From positions 1,100,116 through 1,164,115 of the forward strand of contig JABAKD010000006.1 of assembly GCA_012845835.1 (NCBI GenBank): 64,000 nt of DNA, written 5' to 3'. The translations under genes and the position numbers were made by a program. A model generated the notes under the pieces. That model had not been told where the DNA came from. It worked only from the letters and a program-made list of their open reading frames with translations, and searched no databases. Numbering within the stretch: the stretch's first letter is position 1; the number at the start of each line of letters is the position of its first letter. Origin of the DNA: Undaria pinnatifida (taxonomy: Eukaryota > Sar > Phaeophyceae > Laminariales > Alariaceae). Positions 1-11,542 of the stretch are shown here, piece by piece.

Positions 1-3000
1 GGAGAAATAATCGCGAAAAATAACAAAAGCATTAAAAAAAATCAGCAGGAGCCAGCAGCAACAAACAATCCTCGTGTATTTTTTTTAAGAACCAGAGGAA
101 CCAGCTGAACAAGATACGATACTTGCTTTTCGGAGTCCCCAGACCGGTAAGCTATAGTTGGCGTCCCCCATGCTGAAATTCTATAATTTCTAATGGGCAC
201 ACTGCTTGACTGACTCCTTTCAATCCTACGGCGCTACGCGCTCTCGCTCCCCTGTGCCCCAGGCGGCCGTCTCTGGCAAGCGCGACAGCTCTTCTGTCGC
301 TGCTGTCTGGGCTATCCTATTTTTTTCGTCTCGAGACGATCGACCAAAATTATCTGTTAAACCAGAATCCTTTCCACGCCTCCACAAACACCACTTTACT
401 ACTTAAAGTTATATTTTCGAAGCCCCCAAACCGGTAAGATATCCTGAAATCAAGTAAAACACAGACAGGAAAGAACGCGTTTTTTTTTTCCGTTGCACGT
501 ACCAAGTACGAATATCAACGTACGTATTACAGAAACCCAGCCCCAACTGCTTGTTAGGTGCTAATTCTGACGTATGGGGAGGAGTGTGGTGTCGCTTTCT
601 CGTGTTGTCGAGTGTACCCCTGCCTAGCTTCCCCTGGCCCATCCAGAATCGACTGCGCAAGGCCCAACCACTCGACCTTTTGAGCGAGAATGCAAGCCCA
701 AACGTCGCGCCAAAGCGATTTGCGGGCTGAAAGAGCCTGGGATAGCGGCCGCACTGGGGGAACCAACAACAATCTTGCCATGGTTGGGTGCTCTCGCGTA
801 TTGTGTTGGACTTCTCCTTGCATGGCTTGGGGGATCCCTTGCATCTATTGTGCAGCTTCCGGCGGCTTTTCCTTAGCTTCAAGCAACATGACGCTTGTGG
901 TGTTGCATACCATGTTTCGAGTGAAACGTCGAGTTGGCACTGTCGTAGTTCTCTTCCTGTGGCGACAGGATGGAGCCCGGCTGCAGGAGTGTTATGCCGT
1001 CGCTGAATTTGCGAGGCTGGAACAGTCAACGATCAGAAGGTTTCAAGCTACTCGTAGATGAAAAGGAGCTTGAAGGTCTCGGGTGATAGGCTGCAGTGAT
1101 GTGAGCAGCTACTATTGCTGTTGAAGTAGCGACAAGAGCTAGGTAGGGCTTAAGAGTTAGAAACCGGGCAAAAAAACGGACGATACGAGAAGAGGTAGGG
1201 CTAAAGAGCTAGAAACCGGGCAAGAAACCGAGCGATACGAAAAGCGTACTGAAAGAGCATAGTGGGAAGCTAGAGGAAACTGCTCATCTCTTTCCCCGAA
1301 AAAATTCAGTGGATGCGAATCATGATCGATCTGTCCAGCCAGAAGCAAGCCTGCTTGGGCTAGTCGAACCAAAACGTATGTGAAAGCGAGCTTTGGGCTG
1401 GTCGCATCGGCCACCGCACACGAGTTTATATTTATTAGTAATATGCTGCATTACCGTTCTCTCGTCAAAGTATTAGTCCCTTTGAGTACTAGACGGAGGC
1501 GTTACGCGTTGCCGGACCACCACCCCTACCCCCACCCTCACCCCCTGCTAAGAAGAGTATGTTGCCTAGCTTATCAGTTATTCGAAAAGATGGCCGACAT
1601 AAGCTTTGAATTATATCCAACCCTAAGCGCAATCCTAACCCTCTCCCTAACCGCATCAAGCCCAATCAACCATTGCAGGGATATTCCCCTTCGTCTCGTA
1701 CGCAGTGTGCCTCAGGCCAACTCTTATGGGAGACAAAACCAAAAACCAAAACAGGTTTCCCACTTATGGTGTTGACACCCACACGTAAATATTACGGTGG
1801 ACTACCTGGTACTCCGTTGCACCCGTAGTAAGGTAACTATCCTCAACGCCCGGGCCCTCAAACTTGGCAGCGGGCACCTTCAAAGCGGTAGGGTATACAG
1901 CCTCGAAGGTTTGACGCCATCTCGCGCCCTGTGAGGCGAGGAATCACCGGCGGCGTGTGCAAAACTCACATTTTTTTTGTTTGGGCAGTGATCAGAAATG
2001 GGTCATGTCTACCGACGGCACTGCCCTGGGTTTCTATGAGTAGACGTTTTTTCCCCCCGGGGTTTGGCTCGTCCATAAGAGTCGGTCTCAGCCATTTTCT
2101 AGGGTATATGTGGCACTGGCCGACTGCCCGTTCGAGATCATCATTCCCCACAATGCACGATGCGTCGACCTAGGTGCTTCTTTATATATTTAACGCCCGG
2201 ACTTGATAGCGGCACCGTCCTTTTTTCTTCCTAGCTTTTAGACAAACCCTAAAATCAATCGCAGGGAGATGTCGTCCTTCCTTCCTTCCTTCCGGTACGT
2301 GCCTTTGTTCTTACGGCGGAGAGGGTTGCGCTTTCTCGCTGCACTGCTGGACGATGACAGGTATCCCTTTGGCGTGGCTCTACCCGTTCAACCATTTTCG
2401 TTGGTGGAGACGGAGATGGGAGTGGACGTCATCTTCAGAAAGTGAGCCCACTAGAGTTGGTACGCTACTAAGAAAACGTTCTTAGTCAAGTTTTTTTTGG
2501 GGTTGCTCGCGATAAGCATATTCGAAGCAACTATGCCTTGCTTGTTTGTTTGTTTTTCCCAAAATAAGCATGCGTGCTTAACCAAGCAAGCTAAAGCCAG
2601 GTGAAGAGTTAATCATGCTTATTTGCATACTTTGCATTGTTTAGCTTCGTACTTAAGCGTCGTCGCACCGCTGCAAGCCCCCGTAAGCATGATAGAGCCC
2701 GCCCTACTCGTCGTCTCGAATGACATGGATGGGAAGAGGTAGCGCACGCCCACGAAACAGCTTCAAGAGACGTCATTGCAAATCTGTGAAGCTGTGCATA
2801 GACTGCCTCGCGCAACATTGTTCGTCTTCGACAACACTCCTCTCACACTGCCGAAGGTGGCGAAGCACTCACCGACACGAACGAGTTGGCGTATGGGACG
2901 CGCGTGTAAGGGATCATATCATAGTGTTGATGTGTCGTGCTGATCGATCTTCACATGGAACTTGTTGTCATACGCGGTTTTTATTCGTTTTATGTGCGCT

Positions 3001-3955
3001 CTTATCGGTGTTGAGGACATTATGTGTGTGAATCGTTTGGCGAAGTATACATCATCCTATTTATTTATTTTCTCTAAAGAGCTTTTGCCCCCTTTTAGAA
3101 AACATTTTTTTTTTTTTTTCCGACACCGCCTTCAACCTCTGTCCCTTGCTTATTGTGGGCGAACCACTGCGAAAACGTATGCCGCACTGAATTCAACAAA
3201 TTTCGCCCCCCAAGACACGTTGGTACCGTGGTGCTAAAGGTACCGATCCTGGCATGAAAATGCCTCCCTTTTCCCTACGAAAATAATCAAATAGACAACC
3301 TTTTAAAGCATGGTTAATCACTGCTACTTTCTTAAAAAGCAAGTATTAATAAGCATGCTTCATTCATCAATTAAGCATTCTTTCTTCACACAGTAAGCAA
3401 TAGTCAAAGCAACCCCCTTTTTAGGTTTCTCACCAATACCACCCCCCGCCCCCACCCTTCCCTGTAATACTCGTGCCTGGGATCCGCAAAAATATACGGA
3501 GCATCACCAATTTGGGAAGTTGCAACTCACACATAGGCCATATCGCGATCTACTGTAGATCAATGTGCTCGTGCAGTGCAATGCTCGTCATGTGAAATAG
3601 AAATACTGATCCAGGCTGGGTTTCTTATTTTGGAGGCGTGTTTTCTACACTAACTTCAGCGCGACAGCTCCCGGAAATATTGTGTTCCTGCAAATTACCC
3701 CCTGCCTTTCTTAGCCCCCTGTTTCTTATTAGGGGTTCCCTACTGGGTTTTTTTTCGGCGTCCCCTACTGCCCTGCCCGATGCTGGATTGTGTTGTCTCC
3801 GCCTTCGCCGCAGAAAACGGACGCTAGGGAAATGAGTTTAGGATGCAGGGCCTTCCTTCACCGCACAAGAGCAGTATAATACAGGTCCCACTCGGCAATC
3901 ACGACGTAGATCGCCCCAATATCATCAATCCGAGATTTTATCTGTCGCGTATATC
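1..3955. other. Gene-poor stretch, no supported gene
   Basis: No open frame here has convincing protein character or splice-site context. The longest frames (for example 409-1029 on the minus strand) are Cys/Arg/Ser-rich and overlap open frames on the other strand. Small features seen are a degenerate telomere-like run (CCCTAA variants) near 1618-1662, a short CTTC run near 2279-2292, poly-T tracts, and AAGCATGC-containing AT-rich segments near 2515-2630 and 3310-3400 that resemble each other. Confidence 0.6.
1141..1244. repeat. Two-copy tandem repeat, 52-bp unit
   Basis: Two adjacent units share AGGTAGGGCT, GAAACCGGGCAA and CGATACGA in the same order with a 52-base period. No coding role is apparent. 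Confidence 0.7.
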
Positions 3956-4782
3956 TTAGGCCGATGACAATGAAAGGCCGATAGACAATGGAAGGCCGAT
4001 AGTTTGGCCAAAAAGTTTGCAAAGTTTTTTGGGGGGTTATTTGCTGGAAGACTCCGGGTAACCTCGCTATGAGGGAAAAATAGCTACAAACAAAATTGTT
4101 TTGGCTCTTGTTTTGGTCCTGGGGTCGAACAGGTCAATCTGTCAATTTTTCATCAAGCTTTGATCAATAATGCCCACCAAACACGATTGACCTTCGATCT
4201 CGAGATACAGACATGGTCTCTCCTCTTCGTTCCGGACAAGGCCACATGAGTGTAGGTGACAGCGCTGAAGAGTCCATCTCGATCCATGCCCTAGGGCGTA
4301 ACAGGTTGCTTGTGTTGTCCTGTGATCTTCCGTCACATCCTCTCAAAAATCTTTTTGTCGCCTGTGGGGAGACGATGTAAAGTTTTTGTCTCAGTTTCTA
4401 CACACTAGCCGCCAAACGTGTGTTTTAACAGAAGCGTGATCGGCGCCCGCCACCAATCACCGGCCGTAGCGTGAGCTCTGTACATCAAGGGGGGGTCGGA
4501 GCCCCTAAAGAGCTCGCCACGTTCAGAGTTCACGACGCTATATCGTCGAACGAAGTGTGTGGAGAACACGAAATTGCGCCGCGTCTAATCCAAGATCTGC
4601 TTGAGAATTTCTCAGGCCGATGTTGGCCAAGATCGCCGCGAGAAATCGTTTATTTTTCCGGAATTCTGGATTTTTTCAAAAAAAAATCTACCAAATTGGG
4701 TTTATAGGCGACCGTTCAGGCAGAGTTTGACTGGGATCTTCGGGAAATTCAAACTTTTGGCCTTCCAATGTCACCGGTCTTA
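3956..4782 (+). mobile_element. Non-autonomous TIR element, family 1, copy A (827 bp)
   Basis: The left end begins TTAGGCCGATGACAATG and the right end reads TGTCACCGGTCTTA, giving imperfect inverted termini of about 30 bp that both continue into AAGGCC and AGTTTGG-like sequence. A second copy lies in the opposite orientation at 29952-30767 and matches along essentially its whole length, which fixes both ends. Neither copy has a transposase-like frame, so this is a MITE or internally deleted DNA transposon. The superfamily is not clear; a TA at each end would fit a TA target. Confidence 0.8.
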
Positions 4783-4934
4783 CAAGTTAGAAATCTTTCT
4801 GCCTCGAAAGATCTAGGTCGTGAAATGGGGATCTGGTCTGATCTGCGGATTGTTTTGACTTCGCCTACAGCTCCCCACCCCGGGAGAACAGACCCACCCG
4901 GGTAAACCCGATCGCGCAGATGCTATGTATCAAT

Positions 4935-5342
4935 GACGCCTGCTACGATAGAGGTATACCTTTTTTTGGCGAAAACGGTTTCTGAAGGGCGGGGCTCCTT
5001 AACTCAAAGTCGTCGGAAAAAAAAAAATAGCAGGCCATACTTTTTGCGTAATTTTCGTTGTATACCAAGGCTATGGGATTTTTCATCCAGTATCACTTTT
5101 TGTTTTTTGCTCCTAATCTTAATACCTAGGCTATGGGATTTTTCATCCGGTACGTAGCTATTTTGTTTTTTCTCCTGAAGTTGTTTTTTTTCTGGACGGT
5201 TAATAAAGGTCTTACGAGAAATCCTTAAGAAAGGTCTTCAGAAAGGCCTTAAGAAATATCTCGAGAAATTTCTTAACCTCCTAAAGTAAGGAACCTCAGA
5301 AAACAACACAATGATTGGTACACCTCTATCCTAGCACGCGTC
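4935..5342 (+). mobile_element. MITE, family 2 (GTGCTACGATAGAGG ends), copy A
   Basis: It starts with GACGCCTGCTACGATAGAGG and ends with CCTCTATCCTAGCACGCGTC, an inverted pair of about 25 bp. The interior carries the family hallmarks TTTTTTTGGCG, GGGGCTCCTTAAC and a TATGGGATTTTTCATCCGGTA box (here duplicated), then a run of AAGAAAGGTCTT-like subrepeats shared with the copy at 39968-40338. It has no coding capacity. Confidence 0.8.
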
Positions 5343-7544
5343 CAATCAGGGAGACCTACCAATGCCCCGATATACCTAAAGCTCGTGAAGATCTGAAATG
5401 GTCTACGAGTAGCCCATGGAATGAGGATCTGAGCTGTGCGATGTGCGGATTATTTTGCCCCGCCTTTCGTTGCGTCCTGACCAGAAAGCCGACGTTAGGA
5501 AGAGGTTCCCAAGACGGAGGGCTTGCCTTCACCGTAGTGGACAGCGGCTTTCAGGAAGGGGTCGACCTCCCCTCGGGTCCCGCGCTAATCATGAGACGAA
5601 ATTCAGAAGGGCAGGAGATAAGGAAGGTATCTATGAGAAGATCACGAGTTTTCGATTTTTTGCGCGTTTCGTTGGCCCTGCGTACTTTCCCCCCGCCCCC
5701 CTTTCGCCCCTGCTTTTTTCCACGGCGACCCTGACTTTGTTTTCCTTCGACCCTGCTGTTTTCCCCGTTGAAGGCCTGATTTATTTTTCCGCATTTAACT
5801 GTTTTTGTTCATGTTGACCCTGATTTTGTAATATTATTCTAAGGACGTCCGCTGTGAGTTCGACGAATCTAGGGTCGGTGAATCATCTTTGCAAGCTGCG
5901 TTTTTGGTACTTGTAGTATACTATATGGGTGAGTTTTTTCACTTGATGGGAGGGGTCCTGTTATTTTGTCATTTTCAACTTTTGTACATGCAGGTTTCAA
6001 TATATTTCGTTTTTCTCCACTGTAACGGTTGGTGTCGGTATTTTTGCTCGAGGTGGGAATTTTTGAGCTAGATTCAACATAGTGTCTATTTTATGCTTGA
6101 ACGTGTATTACTGTACGAGTAGTTTCCACTATACTGCACTATCATATGTATGGCGGATGGTTTACTACACTCTGCTTTTTCACCCATGCTTTTTGGGGGA
6201 CAAACTACTTGGAATTAGTTTTTTCGATGCTATGGTTGATGCAAACTGTGCGCGAGACGAAGAGGACTAAGCCTAAACACTTAGTTGGTCGTACTAGGGT
6301 TAGCGGAATCTATATAACGTGTGGCAAAAATTGGGTATACCCGGTGTCTTCGTAGCCGAAATCGGGTACCTTTCTCTTTCAGTGATTGGGCTGGGGTTAG
6401 GGCCAGGGTTGGGATCAGCTATATTCGTATCGCAAACGGCGACCCTGAACCATACTGCCGAAGGAATGGGGACGTGCCCCGCTTTTTTTTTCCGTCGATC
6501 CTCTGTTCTTACTCTTTCGTCAACCAACTTATTTTTTGCGGTCGACCGTGTTGTTTTTTTTTTCCCGGTGGCCCCTGCCGTTGTTTCCTTGACGCTGTTT
6601 CTCTTTTCGTTGACTCCGCGTTTGTTTCCGTCAACCGTCCGCTCCCACCACCCCGCCCTCAGATGTTTGCGGAACGCATCGTAGTGAAGGCGATTGTAAA
6701 GTCCCTGGCCGGGGATGGACCTCCACCACCCCCTGCCGGGACTAAAGTTCGCGCGGTGCTTCACGAGGGATTGGTCTAAGCTCGCACGATGATCAAGCGC
6801 CGCCAGGGGAGGCGTGCTGCTACAGGGGTGGCACTTTTTATACGTTATTGTGAATGGAAGGTCTCATCCTCGACACGGAACTGCCCATAATACCGTTTTG
6901 ACCTTTTTTTTTGTGTGTGTTTTGACCAAGGATACAGAGTCGTCATCCTGCGGTATAAGGGGCGCAGAAGACTCGAAGAAGTTTCTGAGGTCCTAACATA
7001 AGGAGCTCGATATCTCAACCGAAACATGACTTCGAAGGCGTTCGCTTGCGCAATCCGTTCAACGTCTATACCGTCAGTCTTGAAAAATAAATCTGCGCGT
7101 AACATTTATCATAAAAACCGGCAGTTCCTCACTTGTGAGGCTCTCAACCGGCCAGAAAATTGCAAACCCTACCGTGGGATTATTGTACGGTAGGGGGGGG
7201 ATACCCCCGTTTTTCACTACCGGGTTTGAGCCACTCGCACGAACGACTCTGTAGCTCATCTTCGTAGACAAAACGATAACAGCCAGGGTTACGCGATTTT
7301 GCTTCGCGCATCGTAGCAACCCACTCCATTGCGGATTCGCATCGCGCATTCGTACCATGTGAAAGCTTATAAGACCGCAGCAGGAACGGGGGGGTCACTC
7401 GCGCGAGTGACACCGAGCTATTTGGAAAACAAGCCCCCAGAAGTGACCCCCCCCCCGCAGAGTTTGACTCGTCGGACAGACCTATCATTTGTTCGTTTGT
7501 CTCTAGATATTTCGGGACAGATGACTTATCCGGCCCTGAGCTAC
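5343..7544. other. No supported gene
   Basis: Nothing coding is convincing here. Overlapping frames near 6300-6780 are open on both strands but are Gly/Pro/Ser low-complexity with long T runs. Positions 5842-5905 are a partial minus-strand copy of the roughly 235-bp repeat A family (GCTGTGAGTTCGACGA and CATCTTTGCAAGCTG blocks). The first 26 bases of that copy recur near 8897. Confidence 0.5.
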
Positions 7545-7760
7545 ACACGATCTGTATGATCAAGATCATGTTTGACAGGTGGGGTCTGGGTATGAAACAC
7601 AGCTCTTCTGCACAAGTTTTCAGGGTGGTGGGATCTGTACATTGCTGTTCTTGCAATCCCTGATTTACACGATCTCATTAGCACGATCTGCATGATCTAC
7701 ATGGCGTTTGCGAGGTGGGATCTGTATGAAACAGCTCTTGCGCACGTACGCACGCTATAA
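7545..7760. repeat. GATC-rich dispersed repeat, copy 1
   Basis: Successive GATCTGTATGATC-like motifs and two related GGTGGGRTCTGNGTATGAAAC blocks occur here. Similar GATC-rich segments lie at 23085-23300, 26893-27150 and 61050-61225; two of these end in a GGNGTGAAANGGTTGG-type block. It is probably an old dispersed repeat family of unknown class. Confidence 0.5.
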
Positions 7761-9285
7761 AGGCCGATTAAGGCCGATTGCGCGGCTTGAAGAGAGACCT
7801 CAGAGTGTGGGTGATGTAGTTTATTGTGACCATGGGCAGCGGGGGCGTACTGTGCCCTGTCGGCCGATGCTAGTGCTTGTGCTGCTGCTGTTCTTCGTTT
7901 TTGTTTATTTTTATTCTCCGGCGGATCGGCAATTAATTGCAAAAAAAAACTCAAGCTCCTATGCCGATTGAACCCACAATTGTATTCACAATCCAGCACT
8001 ACTAGTCTAGCTGGCGAAATCTTCAGTTCCGGAAAAGCGACAGCGCGAGCTGTCCCTACAGGCGGTCACCGTTACTACTACATACAGTAACCCAAGCTGC
8101 CGCTATAGAACTATACCCGCGGATGCATGAGTATGTATGTCGACCACGCTTGATCCCCGGGGATCAGGTGCGGTGGAGATACGCACCCGGAAAGTCAACC
8201 TTCCGGGTAGTGTGGGACTTGCGCAAGCTCACCCACTAGCAGAACCCCCGGGGGCATGAGAAAACCGCCTTCCGCCGGACTGGGTTCAGTTACGGTCCAC
8301 GCTACCCATTCGGCCGTTTTGGTCTCCCCGTGCTGTCTGTGGTAGCACACTGAAGTATATCGTCGTAGTGACATCGATAACACGAATGTATACAACACTG
8401 CTATTTTATTTTGTGGTTGGTGACGCTCATACTCAACGAACAATATCACTACTCTCATAATTCTGCTACGCAACACCACCACATTACGTTACGTCGTCTA
8501 ACTGTGGGGGTGGTACACGAGAACATTCCCCACAAAACCTTGCGAACGTTGAATCGAAACCAATCGCATCGCGATGGAATCATTCATGCAAAAAAATCAC
8601 AAGAACAATAATACCACCACCAGGTACCAGGTATAGTCTATTATAGTAGTCTGGTCTAATAACGTAAAACCGACCATGATAGTCAATTGCACCAACAAAC
8701 TTGTACATCGAAGGTATCACATATATGCTACTTGTACGAACAACTATTCATCTCAACGAGGACATCTACTGGGTATAGATGGTGATAGGCCTCATCTCCC
8801 ATCTAGACTTCGAGTAGCATCGATATACTGTAGCCCAAAGATCCCCCCCCAATCCTACACCCTACGAGCCCTTCGTATCATACGAGTTTAATAAAAAGGA
8901 CGTCAGCCGTGAGTTCGACGATTTTTTTCTGTACTCTGGAAAGATACAGTATACGTCAGGAGTCAGGAAGCAGCTGTCCTGGCGGACACCAAACTGTTAG
9001 ATTTAAGTGTGGTGCGCTCGTCCCTACATACTGAACACCGCACGCACCCCCTTGCTTGACGTGTCTCTTGACTACACCGCCGTAGTTACGCCTTTGACGC
9101 GTCTGCCTCTACTGGATCCTCGGTCCTTCAAAACTTCTTGTTGATTATTTTTTCGTTTGTCGAAATGAGGAGTTCAACCAAGTACTGCTGGCGTTTTCCA
9201 TATTTGGATAATTTTCTGATCGATATTTTGGCGGACAAACCACCGCGGCAGCGGACAGAGGGACGTACATCAATGGCCGTGTAGC
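7761..9285. other. No supported gene
   Basis: No convincing coding exon. Landmarks are a perfect 16-bp palindrome, TGATCCCCGGGGATCA, at 8151-8166, a TACCAGGTA motif at 8625-8633, and a short copy of the repeat A edge near 8897. Confidence 0.5.
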
Positions 9286-9537
9286 ATGGGTGCGCAGCCG
9301 TCGCCCTCTCCCGGCTGGGACGACGTGGGTCCTCGAAAGGACTACCGGAGGTACGTGAAGAACTCGCGGCGGAGGCAGCCACTCCGTGCGCTGGATGACG
9401 GTTTGAAGAACACCTCGGACATCCCCATTGTCGCTGCTGGTGGTCGAAACTTGCCACCGTCTCCATGCAACAACGACGTCGACTATGCTGTCTGCGTGTC
9501 CCGTGGCGGAGCTACCGAGCCCCTGGGATACATCCAG
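9286..9537 (+). CDS. Candidate first coding exon (gene 1 or a separate gene)
   Basis: An ATG at 9286 opens an 84-codon frame beginning MGAQPSPSPGWDDVG that ends in frame at a plausible donor, CAG|GTGCGT. The residues are mixed and charged (KDYRRYVKNSRRRQPLR, then LPPSPCNNDVDYAVC), unlike the low-complexity frames around it. The boundary is phase 0, as are the clearly resolved boundaries of gene 1, and no other partner exon is visible downstream before 21.8 kb. That join would need an intron of about 12 kb, so the link is only a hypothesis. No family is recognised. Confidence 0.45.
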
Positions 9538-10803
9538 GTGCGTTTCTCTGCTTAGCATGGTGTTCTCGAGAAGGTAGTATGGGTCGCGAGTGTTAGGTGG
9601 GTGGCACGGAATTGTTTAGCTGCCTTTGCTTTTGACTTGAGTCCTGAGCTGCCTTTGCTTTTGACTCGAGTCCTGGGTCATCGTACCGCAAAAACATGTT
9701 CGTGTTGCGTAAAGTTCTCTGCGTTCTTCACATATTCCTCTACGGGCATAAATATAATTACCATGGTATATTTCAATATAAATATCAAAGGGTACTTATA
9801 TCTAAGTCTCGCTGGTATTTGTTTGTCGGAGATTTTGCGTGTTTTTATATGATGCACCCTGGGCCGTTGGCACGAATGTACCCCACAGCACATTGTAGCC
9901 TTGGGCGCTCGCCAGAGGATACCCCTCTCTCGAGACCGATTGATGGCTGCCTCGGGAACCCTTGCCCACCCACCGCCGGAGCTTAGGGTTGTTGGTCGGC
10001 CAGATCGTGCACTGCTTGCTGTAAACTTCGCAAACCCTCTTCCACGCACCGCCCGAGCTTTGGGGTTGTTGGTCTGCGAGACTGCAGATCGTGCGCTGCT
10101 TCGTGTAAACTTCGTAGCACCGCTGCAGCGCCGGCTTTTTTGGTTGCGGTTATTTTAGACGCCTATTCATACCTGGTATGGTCGAATCTACGTAAAAACA
10201 GCTCCAAACATCATCTCTGTTCGTTCGTTATGCATCATCTGATGCCCCTGTTCGGGAATACAGCAAGGCTACAGGGGTGCACGTCGCGAGTGTGCTCAAC
10301 GGCGTGCTCTGTGCTGCGCGGGAAGAGTCCCGTCGTACGTACATTGCTCACAGGTCCATTCAAAGTCAGCACTTTTCGTACCACGAAAAACACTACTGAC
10401 GATACTGCTTGCTGCCTGCACACACTGGCTTTCAATGAAGGCGGTGCAACGTAGCAGCAGCAAGACTCGTGTTGATGGCAGCAAATCATTCATCACTCGA
10501 AGAGTGATCGTGATCCCTTTCGAACGATACCGGGTACAGCAGTAGTACCAGATACAGTGCACGATACCCCTTGTTATGAACTTTCCGTGCCGTTTTGCAT
10601 TATGTGACGTCAAAGTATTCCAGTCTTATCAAAATAGAAACTTAGTACCAGGGTATTTAATAGTACGTATGTAGTAGTTCGATCGTAGTAGTAGAACTTG
10701 TAATATTGATAGTATAGCAGCAGTAGAGCAATAGTACTAGTGTATACACACTTGAAGTAAAGACCACGCCGTTCCAAAACCAATTTAGGCAGCCCCCGCG
10801 AAG
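9538..10803. other. Non-coding, small tandem duplications
   Basis: Two adjacent copies of a roughly 30-bp unit (CTGCCTTTGCTTTTGACT) lie at about 9618-9676. Two diverged copies of a roughly 85-bp unit with TTNGGGTTGTTGGTC and TGTAAACTTCG lie at about 9965-10125. A TACCTGGTA motif is at 10170-10178. No exon with good splice signals was found. Confidence 0.5.
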
Positions 10804-11076
10804 TTGCACGTACGTGCAAGGTTTTTTTAGATTTGCGCGTAAATTCAATAGCGGTTTATGTATAGCGGCTCCCTATGTGCAGGTCCGCACAAAACGACGG
10901 TTGCGGTGCCCAGACCAACCCGACCCCAGACCTGACCCTAGCCCTAACCCTAACCCTGACCCTAACCCTAACCCAACCCAACCCAACCCTTTGGGGGGCT
11001 CGAGGTCTACTCTCGAGGTCGGCAGGGGCAGTATTGAGTTTACGTGCAAATCTAAAAACCTTGCACGTACGTGCAA
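10804..11076. mobile_element. 273-bp MITE carrying telomere-like repeats
   Basis: The two ends are inverted copies of about 47 bp. Each starts with the 16-bp palindrome TTGCACGTACGTGCAA, followed by GGTTTTTAGATTTG. Inside, at about 10930-10990, is a CCCTAA/CCCTGA/CCCAA array on the + strand, that is, TTAGGG-type telomere-like sequence. There is no coding capacity beyond frames forced by the repeats. No clear target-site duplication was seen. Confidence 0.8.
10928..10988. repeat. Interstitial telomere-like repeat tract
   Basis: Roughly ten units of CCCTAA with variants CCCTAG, CCCTGA and CCCAA lie wholly inside the MITE at 10804-11076. Shorter, more decayed tracts of the same motif are near 1618-1662, 11713-11735 and (opposite strand) 23404-23434. 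Confidence 0.8.
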
Positions 11077-11143
11077 TTAAACGCCTGGTCCAATTGAGGC
11101 GGTCTTGCCTCTACTATCGCCTTGACTTTTTGAGAGCAACTAT

Positions 11144-11542
11144 TTGTGGATACCATATCCCCGGTACCAACACGCCCGCTGTATCTGTCGAAACCTCTGT
11201 CGAAAACCCCAAGCCCCATCATCATTCCGGGAGCTGTTCCTGGGGAACATTCAGGAGATTGGCTCATCCTTGGCTCGAGCTACGAAGCTGCAGCTGTGCG
11301 CGTCCTCGCACCCTGTGTCACTTCTCATCTGCTCCAGCGCTTTTGCTCTTCGCCCTGTCTCCGAGCCTTATCGTCTCCTTCAGATTGTCCAACTGCGCCG
11401 TCATAGTTCAACAGTTAGAACACTCCTGTGTCCCGGAGAGACGAGGGATCTCGACCCTCTGGCGGTGTACGGTAGCATATTTACTGGTGCCGACGTTCAG
11501 GTGTTCAATCTTACCTGCACAACAGCTGTTGTACATCCATGA
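11144..11542 (+). other. Stretch open in all three + frames, coding status uncertain
   Basis: For about 260 bases all three forward frames are stop-free, and one stays open to 11542. The frame from 11146 begins DTISPVPTRPLYLSKPL and includes a plausible peptide (GEHSGDWLILGSSYEAAAV). The frame from 11144 gives 132 residues. No splice pair or family resolves which frame, if any, is translated. It may be an exon remnant. Confidence 0.25.

Noticed and set aside
409-1029. 206-codon minus-strand frame
   Set aside because: Opposite-strand frames are open over the same stretch, the composition is Arg/Cys/Gln-rich, and no motif is recognisable.
4471-4816. Small plus-strand frames as genes
   Set aside because: They lie inside the TIR element and are mirrored, with changes, in the inverse copy at 29952-30767.
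6300-6779. Overlapping 121-154-codon frames on both strands
   Set aside because: Both strands are open with Gly/Pro/Ser bias and long T runs, typical of skewed composition and not of coding sequence.
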